Shown: positions 43,803-52,837, numbered from the stretch's first letter. The stretch: 64,000 nucleotides of DNA from Bacteroidia bacterium (GCA_030426955.1 JAUHXS010000008.1:1-64000); one strand, 5' to 3'. Made by a program: numbers and translations. Notes: generated from the letters alone by a model not told the origin.

Positions 43803-45911
43803 ATCAAAAATATATTCTTTTTCTTTCTTATTACTTTGTCTGTTTTTTCTCAGTCAGGAGAACAGATTAATAAAGTTACTGCACATGATAGAAGTACTGG
43901 AGATCTATTTGGATGGTCCGTTGCTATTGATGGTAACTGGGCTGTAATAGGTTCATATTTAAACGAAAGTGATGAAAATAATTCAAATCCACTAAATGCA
44001 GCGGGAGCAGCCTATATTTTTAAGAAGGATAGTCATGGTAACTGGAAGCAATATCAAAAGATAGTTGCTTCAGATAGAGAATTAGGAGATTATTTTGGAT
44101 ATTCTGTTGATCTTGATAATGGGTATATCGTAGTAGGCTCTATCTACGAAGCCCATGATGAAAATGGCAGTAATGAAAAAATTAATGCTGGATCAGCATA
44201 CATATATAAGTTAGAGAGTAATAATGAATGGGTTCAAAAAGATAAAATAGTAGCTTCCGATAGAAGCTCAACGGACAATTTTGGATGGTCTGTTGCTATT
44301 GATGGTAACTATGTAGTTGTTGGAGTTCCCATTGAGGACGAGGACGAAAATGGTGGAAACTCCAAATCAAATTCAGGGTCAGCATACATATTTAAGAGAA
44401 ACGAGGAAAATTGGAGTCAGGTACAAAAAATTGTGGCTTCAGATCGAGATGCAATTGATTATTTCGGTTGGACGGTAGCAATGGATGGAGATCATTTGCT
44501 TGTAGGGGCATATTCTGAGGATGAAGATGAGGTGGGTGGTAATAGTCTGTCAGATGCAGGGTCGGTCTATGCTTTCAAAAGAAGTGGATCTCTTTGGAAT
44601 GAAGAGCAAAAAATAGTACCCGTGGATAGAGGCGCTTCCGATTTTTTTGGGTATACAGTTGATATAATTGGAGACCTTGCAGTTGTAGGAGCACATCAAG
44701 AAGATCATGATACTACTGGAGGAGATCAAAAAGATGAGGCAGGTGCTGCGTATGTTTTTCAAAATAATGGAACGTCTTGGGTTGAGGTTCAGAAATTAGT
44801 GGCTTCAGATCGAGAAGCAGAAGACTTTTTTGGACGAGCAGTAGCGATTGATGACAATGTTATTATCGTTGGAGCTGAAGAAGAAGATCATAATGAGCTT
44901 GGATTGAGTAATAAGGCATCAGCAGGCTCGGCATATGTATTTGAGAGAGAGATGCAAGGTTGGAACCAGGTACAAAAAATTGTAGCTTCGGATCGAGATG
45001 CATTGGATAAATTTGGACGGGCGGTTTCTATTAGCGGAAATAATATACTTGTTGGAGCTTATCAAGAAGACAGCGATGTGTCGGGTAATAATTTTTTGTC
45101 AGAGTCTGGTTCCGCCTATTTTTTTAGAGACTGCAAACCAAAGCAAGCCAATGTCAATATCACTTCTTGTGAAAATTATATTTCACCAAGCGGTAAGTAC
45201 TTTGATGAAGAAGGACTATATTTTGACACCATACAAACAACCTTGCATTGTGACAGCCTATTGACGATAAACTTAACACTTGATAGCAATCAATATCAAT
45301 CCATTATAGATTCTTCTTGTAATAGTTATTCATCACCAAGTGGCAAGCTTTGGATAACTTCTGGAATTTATATGGATACTATTCTATCTCAAACAAAGTG
45401 TGATTCAATTATTACAATTGATTTGTTTATGGAAAATTTAGATACAAGTATTTCTGTGTCAGGAGATACATTGATGGTTAATGAAAGTAATGCAATATAT
45501 CAATGGATCAATTGTGATGGGAACATAGAGATAGCAGGAGCGATAAATCAAACGTATTTTGTTACAAATGATGGAGAATATGCAGTCAGAGTAAGTAAAA
45601 ACGGTTGTGAGGTGACTTCAGGATGTATATCTATTGTTAATGATCCTGCTTATGTGGATAACCAGTTATTTGAGGGTTTTCAAATTTATCCCAATCCTGT
45701 AAGAGATAAGTTGATAGTTGAACAACCTGCCTCATCGGCAGACAAGTTTATAGTTTATAGTTCAGAATTGAGAATATTGAGTCTAATCGGAAAGGTGATT
45801 TTAAAGGAAACTATTAACTATAAATTAGAAATTGTAAACTTATCCGAGCTTCGCTCGGGAATGTACTTCATCGAGATTGGAAATCAAAGACAACGATTTC
45901 TAAAGCTATAA
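43803..45911 (+). CDS. Secreted FG-GAP seven-bladed propeller protein with T9SS type-A tail; start codon unclear
   Basis: The signal peptide IKNIFFFFLITLSVFSQ is encoded from 43803 (ATC), but there is no ATG or GTG anywhere between the upstream stop (43743) and the mature part. A TTG at 43836 would leave only five residues of signal. Start at ATC 43803, or loss of one base near 43790 that would otherwise give ATG AAA, are the candidates. Seven FG-GAP repeats follow (QKIVASDR, FGWSVAIDG, VVGAYxEDEDE, AGSAYIFKR), as in the paralogue at 4911. Then two CDS-type modules (CENYISPSGKYF, CNSYSSPSGKLW) and a type-A sorting domain (FQIYPNPVRDKLIVEQ to GMYFIEIGNQRQRFLKL). Palindromic repeats lie in the sorting-domain coding region. 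Confidence 0.82.
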   Translation: MKNIFFFFLITLSVFSQSGEQINKVTAHDRSTGDLFGWSVAIDGNWAVIGSYLNESDENNSNPLNAAGAAYIFKKDSHGNWKQYQKIVASDRELGDYFGYSVDLDNGYIVVGSIYEAHDENGSNEKINAGSAYIYKLESNNEWVQKDKIVASDRSSTDNFGWSVAIDGNYVVVGVPIEDEDENGGNSKSNSGSAYIFKRNEENWSQVQKIVASDRDAIDYFGWTVAMDGDHLLVGAYSEDEDEVGGNSLSDAGSVYAFKRSGSLWNEEQKIVPVDRGASDFFGYTVDIIGDLAVVGAHQEDHDTTGGDQKDEAGAAYVFQNNGTSWVEVQKLVASDREAEDFFGRAVAIDDNVIIVGAEEEDHNELGLSNKASAGSAYVFEREMQGWNQVQKIVASDRDALDKFGRAVSISGNNILVGAYQEDSDVSGNNFLSESGSAYFFRDCKPKQANVNITSCENYISPSGKYFDEEGLYFDTIQTTLHCDSLLTINLTLDSNQYQSIIDSSCNSYSSPSGKLWITSGIYMDTILSQTKCDSIITIDLFMENLDTSISVSGDTLMVNESNAIYQWINCDGNIEIAGAINQTYFVTNDGEYAVRVSKNGCEVTSGCISIVNDPAYVDNQLFEGFQIYPNPVRDKLIVEQPASSADKFIVYSSELRILSLIGKVILKETINYKLEIVNLSELRSGMYFIEIGNQRQRFLKL
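45727..45858. repeat. Nested palindromes inside a T9SS sorting-domain coding region
   Basis: Three inverted repeats occur in 132 nt. CTGCC-TCATC-GGCAG is at 45727-45741. An 18-bp imperfect pair, 16 of 18 matching, is at 45745-45762 and 45809-45826. CCGAGC-TTC-GCTCGG is at 45844-45858. All remain in frame. The first encodes PASSAD, and about 14 residues here have no counterpart in the ordinary type-A sorting domain. Confidence 0.6.
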
Positions 45912-45924
45912 TCAATCAAACTAC

Positions 45925-45932
45925 TATCTTTG
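45925..45932 (+). promoter_or_regulatory. Bacteroidota -7 box at the acyltransferase start
   Basis: TATCTTTG, exact TAnnTTTG, ending only 4 nt before the GTG at 45937. The transcript would start at or inside the annotated start, implying leaderless translation or a later start codon. No -33 TTG is obvious. Confidence 0.35.
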
Positions 45933-45936
45933 TGAG

Positions 45937-47232
45937 GTGGTATACGAGATTGTCCGTTTTCTTTTAAGAGTTTCTTTACGAGTATACTTTAGGAAGATTT
46001 ACTTTCTGAATGAGGATAACATTCCTAAGCAAGGACCTGTTATTCTAGCTTGTAACCATCCCAATGCATTTATGGACGCTATGTTGACCACTTCTTTATT
46101 GAAAAGAAGATCGCATTTTTTGGTTAGATCAGATGTGTTTAATACAAAATTTAAGACTTGGTTACTAGGACTGATCAATCTAGCGCCGATATACAGAATG
46201 CAGGAAGGAATTGAAAACTTGCATAAAAATCAAGAAACCTTCAGCAGGTGTAATAAGATTTTGGAAAATGGAGGTATGATTTTGATTTTTTCAGAAGGGT
46301 TATGTGTTTTTGAAAAGAGGCTAAGACCATTGAAAAAAGGAACTGCGCGTATTATTTATGGAGCAGAAGCTAAGAACAATTTTAATCTAGGTATAAAAAT
46401 TGTACCTGTTGGTATCAATTATACCTATGGCAACAAGCCAAGGAAAGAAGCCATCGTTTCCTTCGGAAAACCTATTGATACTAAAGATTATCAAAAAGTA
46501 TATGAAGAGAATAATGCTTTAGGGATTAATAAGATTACGAAGGATATTGAGGAAAAGCTTAAGGGTAATATTGTTTGTATCGAAGATAAAGAAGATGAGA
46601 ACTTAGCAGAGCAGTTATTCGTAATGTATAGGAATGAAAAAGTTGAGTCAACAAGTAACATTATGAATCGAGTTAAAACTAGAGATAGAGTTGAAGTTGA
46701 ACATTTTGTTACTAAAAAAATTCAAAACATCAGAGAACGTTCACTTGAAGAATTGAAGAATTTAAAACAAAAAGCAGGTCAATATTACGAGTCGTTATAT
46801 AAATACGATATATCTGATGCTACAGTAAATCGAAACGGTTCCTTAATAACAATTGTTATTAAGCTAATATTAGCATTTCCCTTTTTTATGGTGGGATTGG
46901 TCTTGGGTGTATTTCCAGTATGGCTAGGTCGAAAAATTACAAATGATAAGGTTCGCCAAATTGAATTTTACAGTTCTGTGCAATTTGCATTGACCATGAT
47001 TTTAGGTGTTGTTTATCTTCTTTTATTATTTACTGTATTTAATATAATCTTGCCTTGGAACTGGTATTATGTTTTAATAGGCGTTGCTTTAATTCCTCTG
47101 TTTGGTTTGGGAGCAATTAGGTTTACTGAATTATTGAACAAACTTATTGAAAATATAAACTATTCTAAAGCTAAAGACATTGAGCAAATCAAAGCTCAAA
47201 GAGCAGAAATAATGCTAATTTTAAACTCATGA
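45937..47232 (+). CDS. PlsC-like 1-acylglycerol-phosphate acyltransferase family membrane protein
   Basis: 431 aa from GTG 45937. The acyltransferase core has motif I ACNHPNAFMDAM (H-x4-D with catalytic His/Asp), motif III ILIFSEGLCVFEKRLRPL and IVPVGINYTYGNKP. Two membrane helices lie near the C-terminus (about 305-330 and 345-385). It probably acylates lysophospholipid or another lipid; the C-terminal extension is typical of Bacteroidota members. Its last 4 nt overlap the ATG of kmo. Confidence 0.88.
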   Translation: MVYEIVRFLLRVSLRVYFRKIYFLNEDNIPKQGPVILACNHPNAFMDAMLTTSLLKRRSHFLVRSDVFNTKFKTWLLGLINLAPIYRMQEGIENLHKNQETFSRCNKILENGGMILIFSEGLCVFEKRLRPLKKGTARIIYGAEAKNNFNLGIKIVPVGINYTYGNKPRKEAIVSFGKPIDTKDYQKVYEENNALGINKITKDIEEKLKGNIVCIEDKEDENLAEQLFVMYRNEKVESTSNIMNRVKTRDRVEVEHFVTKKIQNIRERSLEELKNLKQKAGQYYESLYKYDISDATVNRNGSLITIVIKLILAFPFFMVGLVLGVFPVWLGRKITNDKVRQIEFYSSVQFALTMILGVVYLLLLFTVFNIILPWNWYYVLIGVALIPLFGLGAIRFTELLNKLIENINYSKAKDIEQIKAQRAEIMLILNS

Positions 47233-48575
47233 AGTCAGCAACAATAGTCGGGGCAGGGTTAGTTGGTTCACTATGGGCGGTATACCTGTCAAAAGCAGGT
47301 TATAAAGTAACCATTGTAGAACGCAGAAGTGATTTGCGAAAAGCAGACATTTCGGCAGGTAAATCTATCAACCTAGCATTGTCTGAAAGAGGTTGGAAAG
47401 CCTTTAAAACGGTAGGGGTAGAAAAAGAAATCGAACCTATTGCTATTCCTGTTCATGGACGAACCATGCATGATTTAGAAGGTAACTTGACCTATCAACC
47501 ATATGGCCAGGAGGGACAAGCAATTTATTCCGTTTCAAGAGCTGGTATCAATTGTAAAATGATGGATATCGCAGAAAAGTATGGCAATGCAGATATAAAA
47601 TATCATCAAAGGTGCATTGATGCGGACTTAGAGAAAGGAATTGTTTATCTAGAGGATACTCAAACTGGAGAAAAAACTCAGATCCAATCTGATGTAGTAT
47701 TTGCCACAGACGGGGCGTTTTCAGCTGTTCGTTATAACGCTATGCAAAAGTTAGACCGCTTTAATTATAGTCAAAAATATATTGAAGACGGATATCGCGA
47801 GTTGTTGCTTCCAGCTAATGAGGGTGGTAGTTACAAGATGGAAAAGAACAGATTGCATATCTGGCCTAGGGGTCGCTTTATGTTAATGGCACTGCCAAAC
47901 GAAGATGGTTCTTTTACTTGTACCTTATTCATGCCACATGAAAACCATGAAAGTTCATTTGATAAGCTAAAAACCAAGGGTGATGTAGATCGTTTTTTTA
48001 AAACAACCTTTCCAGACTTTTACGAGATGATGCCTGACGTGGCAGATGTATGGGAAGATCATCCCTTATCTTCTCTAGCAATAGTGAGATGCTATCCTTG
48101 GACACATGGCAAGGTGGCGTTGATGGGAGATGCGGCTCATGCAACAGTCCCCTTTTACGGGCAAGGTATGAATTGCGGTTTTGAAGATTGTAGTGTTATG
48201 TGGGAATTGATGCAAAAGCACAATGAAGATTGGGATAAGGTCTTTAGTGAATATCAAACTTTAAGAAAGCCAGAAGGAGATGCTGTTCAGGATTTGTCAT
48301 TGCACAACTATTATGTGATGCGAGACTATGTTGCAGATCCTGAATTTCTATTGCAAAAGAAGCTCGAAAGGAGAATAGAACAATTATATCCAGAGCAATA
48401 TATGCCCTTGTATTCTCAAGTCTCATTTAGTCACACACCTTATTCCGTTGCCTTGAAAAAAGGAGAAGAGCAAGATGCTCATATGAAAAAAATTATGCAA
48501 GAGCATGATGTGGCTAGGCTAATAGAAAATGGTGGAATAGACAGCCTAATTCATGACATTTTCGGAAAAAGCTAG
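47229..48575 (+). CDS. kmo: Kynurenine 3-monooxygenase
   Basis: 448 aa FAD monooxygenase that hydroxylates kynurenine to 3-hydroxykynurenine. The Rossmann motif VGAGLVGSLWAVYLSKAGY is at 7-25, SINLALSERGWKAF follows, and GDAAHATVPFYGQGMNCGFED is the second FAD motif (21 residues, split here as GDAAHAT and PFYGQGMNCGFED). HIWPRGRFMLMALPN and the C-terminal helix region are also family-typical. No kynureninase or tryptophan dioxygenase gene is adjacent. It overlaps the acyltransferase gene by ATGA. Confidence 0.93.
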   Translation: MKSATIVGAGLVGSLWAVYLSKAGYKVTIVERRSDLRKADISAGKSINLALSERGWKAFKTVGVEKEIEPIAIPVHGRTMHDLEGNLTYQPYGQEGQAIYSVSRAGINCKMMDIAEKYGNADIKYHQRCIDADLEKGIVYLEDTQTGEKTQIQSDVVFATDGAFSAVRYNAMQKLDRFNYSQKYIEDGYRELLLPANEGGSYKMEKNRLHIWPRGRFMLMALPNEDGSFTCTLFMPHENHESSFDKLKTKGDVDRFFKTTFPDFYEMMPDVADVWEDHPLSSLAIVRCYPWTHGKVALMGDAAHATVPFYGQGMNCGFEDCSVMWELMQKHNEDWDKVFSEYQTLRKPEGDAVQDLSLHNYYVMRDYVADPEFLLQKKLERRIEQLYPEQYMPLYSQVSFSHTPYSVALKKGEEQDAHMKKIMQEHDVARLIENGGIDSLIHDIFGKS

Positions 48576-48595
48576 GTGTCATCGGACACCCTAGC
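48571..48595 (+). terminator. Hairpin after kmo
   Basis: GCTAGGTGTC (48571-48580) pairs with GACACCCTAGC (48585-48595) with one bulged base. The stem includes the kmo stop codon. There is no T-run, so it may only stabilise or attenuate the message before ybeY. Confidence 0.45.
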
Positions 48596-48610
48596 AATAT
48601 GAAGTAGTTT

Positions 48611-49042
48611 ATGGAGACTTTTTTTCACATTCAACATCCCACATTCCAGCTAAGTAGTAAATCGCAAATTATCAAATGGCTTGAGGCAGTTGCCCAGTCA
48701 GAAAAGAAAGAGGTTGTCTCATTGAGCTATGTCTTTTGCACAGATGAATTTTTATTACAGCTAAATCAGCAATACTTACACCATGATACGCTCACAGATG
48801 TAATTACTTTTACATTCTCTGAAAAGGAAACCCCTGTAGAAGGAGAAATTTACATCAGCATAGACAGAGTTAAAGAAAATGCTCAAAAATTCGACACAAA
48901 ATTCAACGAAGAGGTAAGAAGAATAATGGTACACGGACTACTTCACTTAGTGGGGTATGACGATAAGACAGCCGAAGATAAGACGGTAATGACTCAAAGG
49001 GAGAATCTTTATTTAGCAAAATTTGCCAATAGTAATTGTTAA
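48611..49042 (+). CDS. ybeY: Endoribonuclease YbeY
   Basis: 143 aa. rRNA-maturation endoribonuclease. The TDVITFTF strand and the metal motif HGLLHLVGYDDKTAED are present: two His of the HxxxHxxxxxH set are seen, and the third position holds Asp. Related Bacteroidota proteins often have a similar GYxDK variant, to my knowledge. Length is typical. It follows kmo by 35 nt and a hairpin. Confidence 0.92.
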   Translation: METFFHIQHPTFQLSSKSQIIKWLEAVAQSEKKEVVSLSYVFCTDEFLLQLNQQYLHHDTLTDVITFTFSEKETPVEGEIYISIDRVKENAQKFDTKFNEEVRRIMVHGLLHLVGYDDKTAEDKTVMTQRENLYLAKFANSNC

Positions 49043-49124
49043 ATTCATATTAGTCAATAATTTAATTAACTCTTTTTTAATATAACTTTATCCTGAAAAA
49101 TCTTAAGTTGGTACAGGTATTAAT

Positions 49125-51314
49125 ATGCTGAAAAAAACATTCCCACATTTTAAGCAATTAGATGCGATGGACTGCGGCCCTACGTGTATACGTATGATTG
49201 CAAAATATTACGGCAAGTCTTATTCTTTGCAGCATTTAAGGGATTTAAGTCATTTGGATAAAGAAGGTGTAAGTTTCTTGGGGATGAGTGATGCCGCGGA
49301 AAATATAGGCTTTAAATCGCTAGGTGTAAGGGTCAACTTTAAGCAACTTGTAGAAGACGTTCCAGTTCCTTGTATTGCACACTGGAATCAAAATCACTTT
49401 GTAGTGGTTTACGAAGCAGCAGAAAACAAGGTAAAGGTAGCCGACCCTGCTCATGGTCTGATCGAATATACAAAGGATGAGTTTTGTAGAAGTTGGTTGA
49501 GCTCAGGAAAGGATGAAGGAGTACTGTTACTATTAGAGCCTACTCCAGAATTTTATAAAAAAGAAACGGATGACAAGGTTAATAAAGTTGGTTTTAGATA
49601 CCTGTTATCTTACTTGATTCCTTATAAGAAGTTCCTCATTCAGCTGGCATTAGGTATGTTGGTAGGAAGTTTACTTCAGTTAATTCTTCCTTTTTTAACG
49701 CAAGCGGTAGTAGATTATGGAATTAACAATCAAGATATTGGTTTTGTATACACCATTTTGATTGGTCAGTTGATGTTGATGGCAGGAAGGACATCAGTTG
49801 ATTTTATCAGAAGTTGGATATTACTTCATATTGGTACTCGTATAGGAATTTCTATCATTTCTGACTTTTTAATGAAGTTGATGAAGTTGCCCTTGTCTTT
49901 TTTCGATACCAAGCACGTTGGTGATATCCTTCAACGAATTCGAGATCATGATAGGGTAAACGCATTTTTAACATCAACACCTCTCACGACACTATTTTCG
50001 TTGATGAACTTTATCGTTTTTAGTGTGATACTTGGAATGTATAGCATTACGATACTTCTAATATTTTTGATAGGTACCGTTTTATATGCTGGTTGGATTG
50101 CTTTATTCTTGAAAGTTAGAAAAGAATTGGACTATAAAGAATTTGCACAACACGCCGATAATCAAAGCAATTTGATTCAGTTAATCACAGGGATGCAAGA
50201 GATTCGATTGAATAATTGTGAGAAAAGAAAACGTTGGGGGTGGGAGCACATTCAGGCAAGGCTTTTTAAGCTAAGTGTAAAAGGTCTAGCAGTTGGTCAG
50301 TACCAAGAAGCTGGCTCCTTATTTATTAATGAGACCAAAAACATATTAATTACTATCATTTCTGCTAAAGAGGTAATTGATGGCAATATCACTTTAGGAA
50401 TGATGATGGCTATCTCTTACATTATCGGTCAGTTAAACTTACCAATTAGTCAGCTTATAGGATTGATCACTTCATTACAAGACGTCAAGATCAGCCTAGA
50501 AAGGTTGGGAGAGATACACAATAAAGACAATGAGGAAAACCCTGAAGACAACAAAACCTCCATCTTTCCAGAAAACAAGACTTTAACACTCTCAAATGTT
50601 TCTTTCCAATACGGAGGGCCGCATTCAGAAATGGTGCTTAAGGATGTCAATATGATCATTCCTCAAGGAAAAGTTACAGCCATTGTTGGGACAAGTGGAA
50701 GTGGCAAAACAACCCTATTGAAGTTACTATTGAAGTTCTATGATACAGTAGAGGGTGAAATCAAATTAGGTGATATTCAACTTAAAAATTTTCATGCGGA
50801 CTCATGGAGGAGAAAGTGTGGTGTTGTCATGCAAGATGGCTACATTTTTGATGATAGCATAGCAAACAATATAGCATTAGTAGACGATGTGGTTGATAAG
50901 AAAAAATTGATTCAGGCAGTAAAAATTGCGAACATACAAGAGTTTATCGAGACATTACCATTGGCATACAATACTAAGATTGGTCAAGATGGGCATGGTT
51001 TGAGTCAGGGACAAAAGCAAAGAATATTATTGGCAAGAGCTGTGTATAAGGATCCAGAATATATATTCTTAGACGAGGCAACAAATGCATTAGATGCCAA
51101 TAATGAGAAAACGATCATGCAAAATTTGGAACAATTCTTTGAAGGGAGAACAGTCATTGTGGTAGCCCATAGACTCAGCACAGTAAAGAAAGCTGATCAA
51201 ATTGTTGTGATTGAAAAAGGAGAAATTGTAGAAACAGGGAATCATGCGGAATTAACAGAAAAGAAAGGAGCCTATTATAACTTAGTGAAAAATCAACTTG
51301 AATTGGGTAATTAA
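49125..51314 (+). CDS. C39-peptidase ABC exporter (bacteriocin/peptide type)
   Basis: 729 aa. The N-terminal C39 peptidase has Cys17 (DAMDCGPTC), His91 (WNQNHFVVV) and Asp107 (VADPAHG), so it should cleave leader peptides. About six membrane helices follow at 165-440, then an ATPase with Walker A GTSGSGKTTLLK, signature LSQGQKQRILLARAVY and Walker B YIFLDEATNALD. This is the layout of exporters of double-glycine-leader peptides. No small ORF with such a leader is visible next to it. Its HlyD-type partner follows at 15 nt. Confidence 0.93.
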   Translation: MLKKTFPHFKQLDAMDCGPTCIRMIAKYYGKSYSLQHLRDLSHLDKEGVSFLGMSDAAENIGFKSLGVRVNFKQLVEDVPVPCIAHWNQNHFVVVYEAAENKVKVADPAHGLIEYTKDEFCRSWLSSGKDEGVLLLLEPTPEFYKKETDDKVNKVGFRYLLSYLIPYKKFLIQLALGMLVGSLLQLILPFLTQAVVDYGINNQDIGFVYTILIGQLMLMAGRTSVDFIRSWILLHIGTRIGISIISDFLMKLMKLPLSFFDTKHVGDILQRIRDHDRVNAFLTSTPLTTLFSLMNFIVFSVILGMYSITILLIFLIGTVLYAGWIALFLKVRKELDYKEFAQHADNQSNLIQLITGMQEIRLNNCEKRKRWGWEHIQARLFKLSVKGLAVGQYQEAGSLFINETKNILITIISAKEVIDGNITLGMMMAISYIIGQLNLPISQLIGLITSLQDVKISLERLGEIHNKDNEENPEDNKTSIFPENKTLTLSNVSFQYGGPHSEMVLKDVNMIIPQGKVTAIVGTSGSGKTTLLKLLLKFYDTVEGEIKLGDIQLKNFHADSWRRKCGVVMQDGYIFDDSIANNIALVDDVVDKKKLIQAVKIANIQEFIETLPLAYNTKIGQDGHGLSQGQKQRILLARAVYKDPEYIFLDEATNALDANNEKTIMQNLEQFFEGRTVIVVAHRLSTVKKADQIVVIEKGEIVETGNHAELTEKKGAYYNLVKNQLELGN

Positions 51315-51329
51315 TGAGTTAAAACTCAT

Positions 51330-52691
51330 ATGAGCGAGGAAAAAGAACATATAGACCAAGATTTAAGCAAACTTGAACTCCGGAGTGAAGAAGTTCAAGA
51401 GATATTGACCTACATTCCACCTTGGATCATTAGGTGGGGCATAACGCTTTTCTTTGTCATTTTGATGATGGTATTGATTTTGAGTTGGTTTATTAAGTAT
51501 CCTGAGGTTATTACAGCTCGTATTACCATTACGTCTAATGATCCAACGACAAGGTTTGTGGCTAGAACATCAGGTCGGTTGCAACAACTTTTTATTGAAG
51601 ATGGGCAATTGGTTGAAAAAGGCGAGGTACTGGGAGTAATCGAAAATCCAGCAAGAGCATCAGACGTAATAGAGTTAGAAAGGCAATTGAATAAATTAAC
51701 AGACGACACACAATCAGATAAGCCAGCAGACGAGGTATCATACATCAAAGAAGATGTGGAATTTAAGCCTAGTATTAATTTAGCGTTAGGCGAGTTACAG
51801 CAACCCTATATGACCTTTCAAAAAAGTTACAATGATTATAAATTGTTTACGGAAGTCAATTATTACCCATTAAAGATGGAATCGTTAAAAGATCAAATCG
51901 ATTCCTATACAAAGCTTCGGAATAGTTTAGTTGGTCAAAAAGCGATATTGCAAAGTGAGTTAGATTTATTCAAAATACGATATGATAAGGACAAAGCACT
52001 CTATAGTCAGGGTGTTGTTTCACAAGTAGAACTGAATACGAGCAAGTCAAATTATTTACAAAAAAAATATATTCTAGAAAATACTAATATTTCTGTACTA
52101 AATCATGAGGTGCAAGTGGCTGAATATCGTAAAGCTTTACTCGATTTAGATAGGCAATTTCGACAAGAAAAAGCGCAATTGATACTTTCATTAGAGAGTA
52201 ATCACAAACAATTGATAGGTCAACTAAAACTTTGGAAGCAAAACTATTTATTTCAATCACCTATCAATGGTTACGTTTCTTTTTTTAAATATTGGAGTCA
52301 AAACCAGTTTGTCAGTGCTGGAGATGAAGTTATGGCTGTAGTGCCTTCAAAATCTTTCGATACAGCAACTATTGAAGTAAAAGGAATTGTTTATTTACAA
52401 GGCGCAGGAGCAGGTAAAGTTGAAGAAGGTCAGAAAGTGAGAGTAAAGTTAGATGATTACCCTCATCATGAATATGGGCAAATTACAGGATTTATCAGCT
52501 CGATATCTTTAATACCCAGAGAAAATCAATATTTAGTTAATATTTCGTTTCCGAAAAGACTTAAAACAAGCTATAAAAAGGAATTACCATTTCGACAAGA
52601 TATGCAAGGCAATGCAGAAGTTATCACAAAAGACTTAAGGCTATTAGAAAGAGTGTTTAATCAGCTTAGATCCTTGCTAGACAGTATTTAA
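51330..52691 (+). CDS. HlyD-family membrane-fusion protein
   Basis: 453 aa. One membrane helix near 31-54 (WIIRWGITLFFVILMMVLIL), a barrel-sandwich segment (TSGRLQQLFIEDGQLVEKGEVL), a long coiled coil (about 165-300) and a C-terminal beta domain. It connects the C39 ABC exporter to an outer-membrane channel; no TolC-type gene is in the window. It starts 15 nt after the exporter. Confidence 0.92.
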   Translation: MSEEKEHIDQDLSKLELRSEEVQEILTYIPPWIIRWGITLFFVILMMVLILSWFIKYPEVITARITITSNDPTTRFVARTSGRLQQLFIEDGQLVEKGEVLGVIENPARASDVIELERQLNKLTDDTQSDKPADEVSYIKEDVEFKPSINLALGELQQPYMTFQKSYNDYKLFTEVNYYPLKMESLKDQIDSYTKLRNSLVGQKAILQSELDLFKIRYDKDKALYSQGVVSQVELNTSKSNYLQKKYILENTNISVLNHEVQVAEYRKALLDLDRQFRQEKAQLILSLESNHKQLIGQLKLWKQNYLFQSPINGYVSFFKYWSQNQFVSAGDEVMAVVPSKSFDTATIEVKGIVYLQGAGAGKVEEGQKVRVKLDDYPHHEYGQITGFISSISLIPRENQYLVNISFPKRLKTSYKKELPFRQDMQGNAEVITKDLRLLERVFNQLRSLLDSI

Positions 52692-52804
52692 GCTAAAAGC
52701 TGTTTTGTATATATTTATAAAGTTTAAAAACCCTTAACTAGTCAAGCCCTAACATTTATTAAATCACTCTTCCATAATTCATATATGGTTGAAATCAAAA
52801 TTGC

Positions 52805-52812
52805 TACCTTTG
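52805..52812 (+). promoter_or_regulatory. Bacteroidota -7 box before the polysaccharide cluster
   Basis: TACCTTTG, exact TAnnTTTG, 25 nt before the GTG at 52838. A TTG at 52789-52791 is closer than usual. It is the only promoter-like motif before the five overlapping or close genes, so the cluster is probably one transcript. Confidence 0.45.
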
Positions 52813-52837
52813 AATATCTAGAATCAATTAAAAGCAA

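Noticed and set aside
43803-45130. DNA-level tandem repeat or satellite in the FG-GAP genes
   Set aside because: The periodicity is about 180 nt with diverged sequence and intact protein repeats, so it is explained by the seven propeller blades.
49043-49124. Leader-peptide gene before the C39 exporter
   Set aside because: The 82-nt gap has no open frame with a leader-like sequence.
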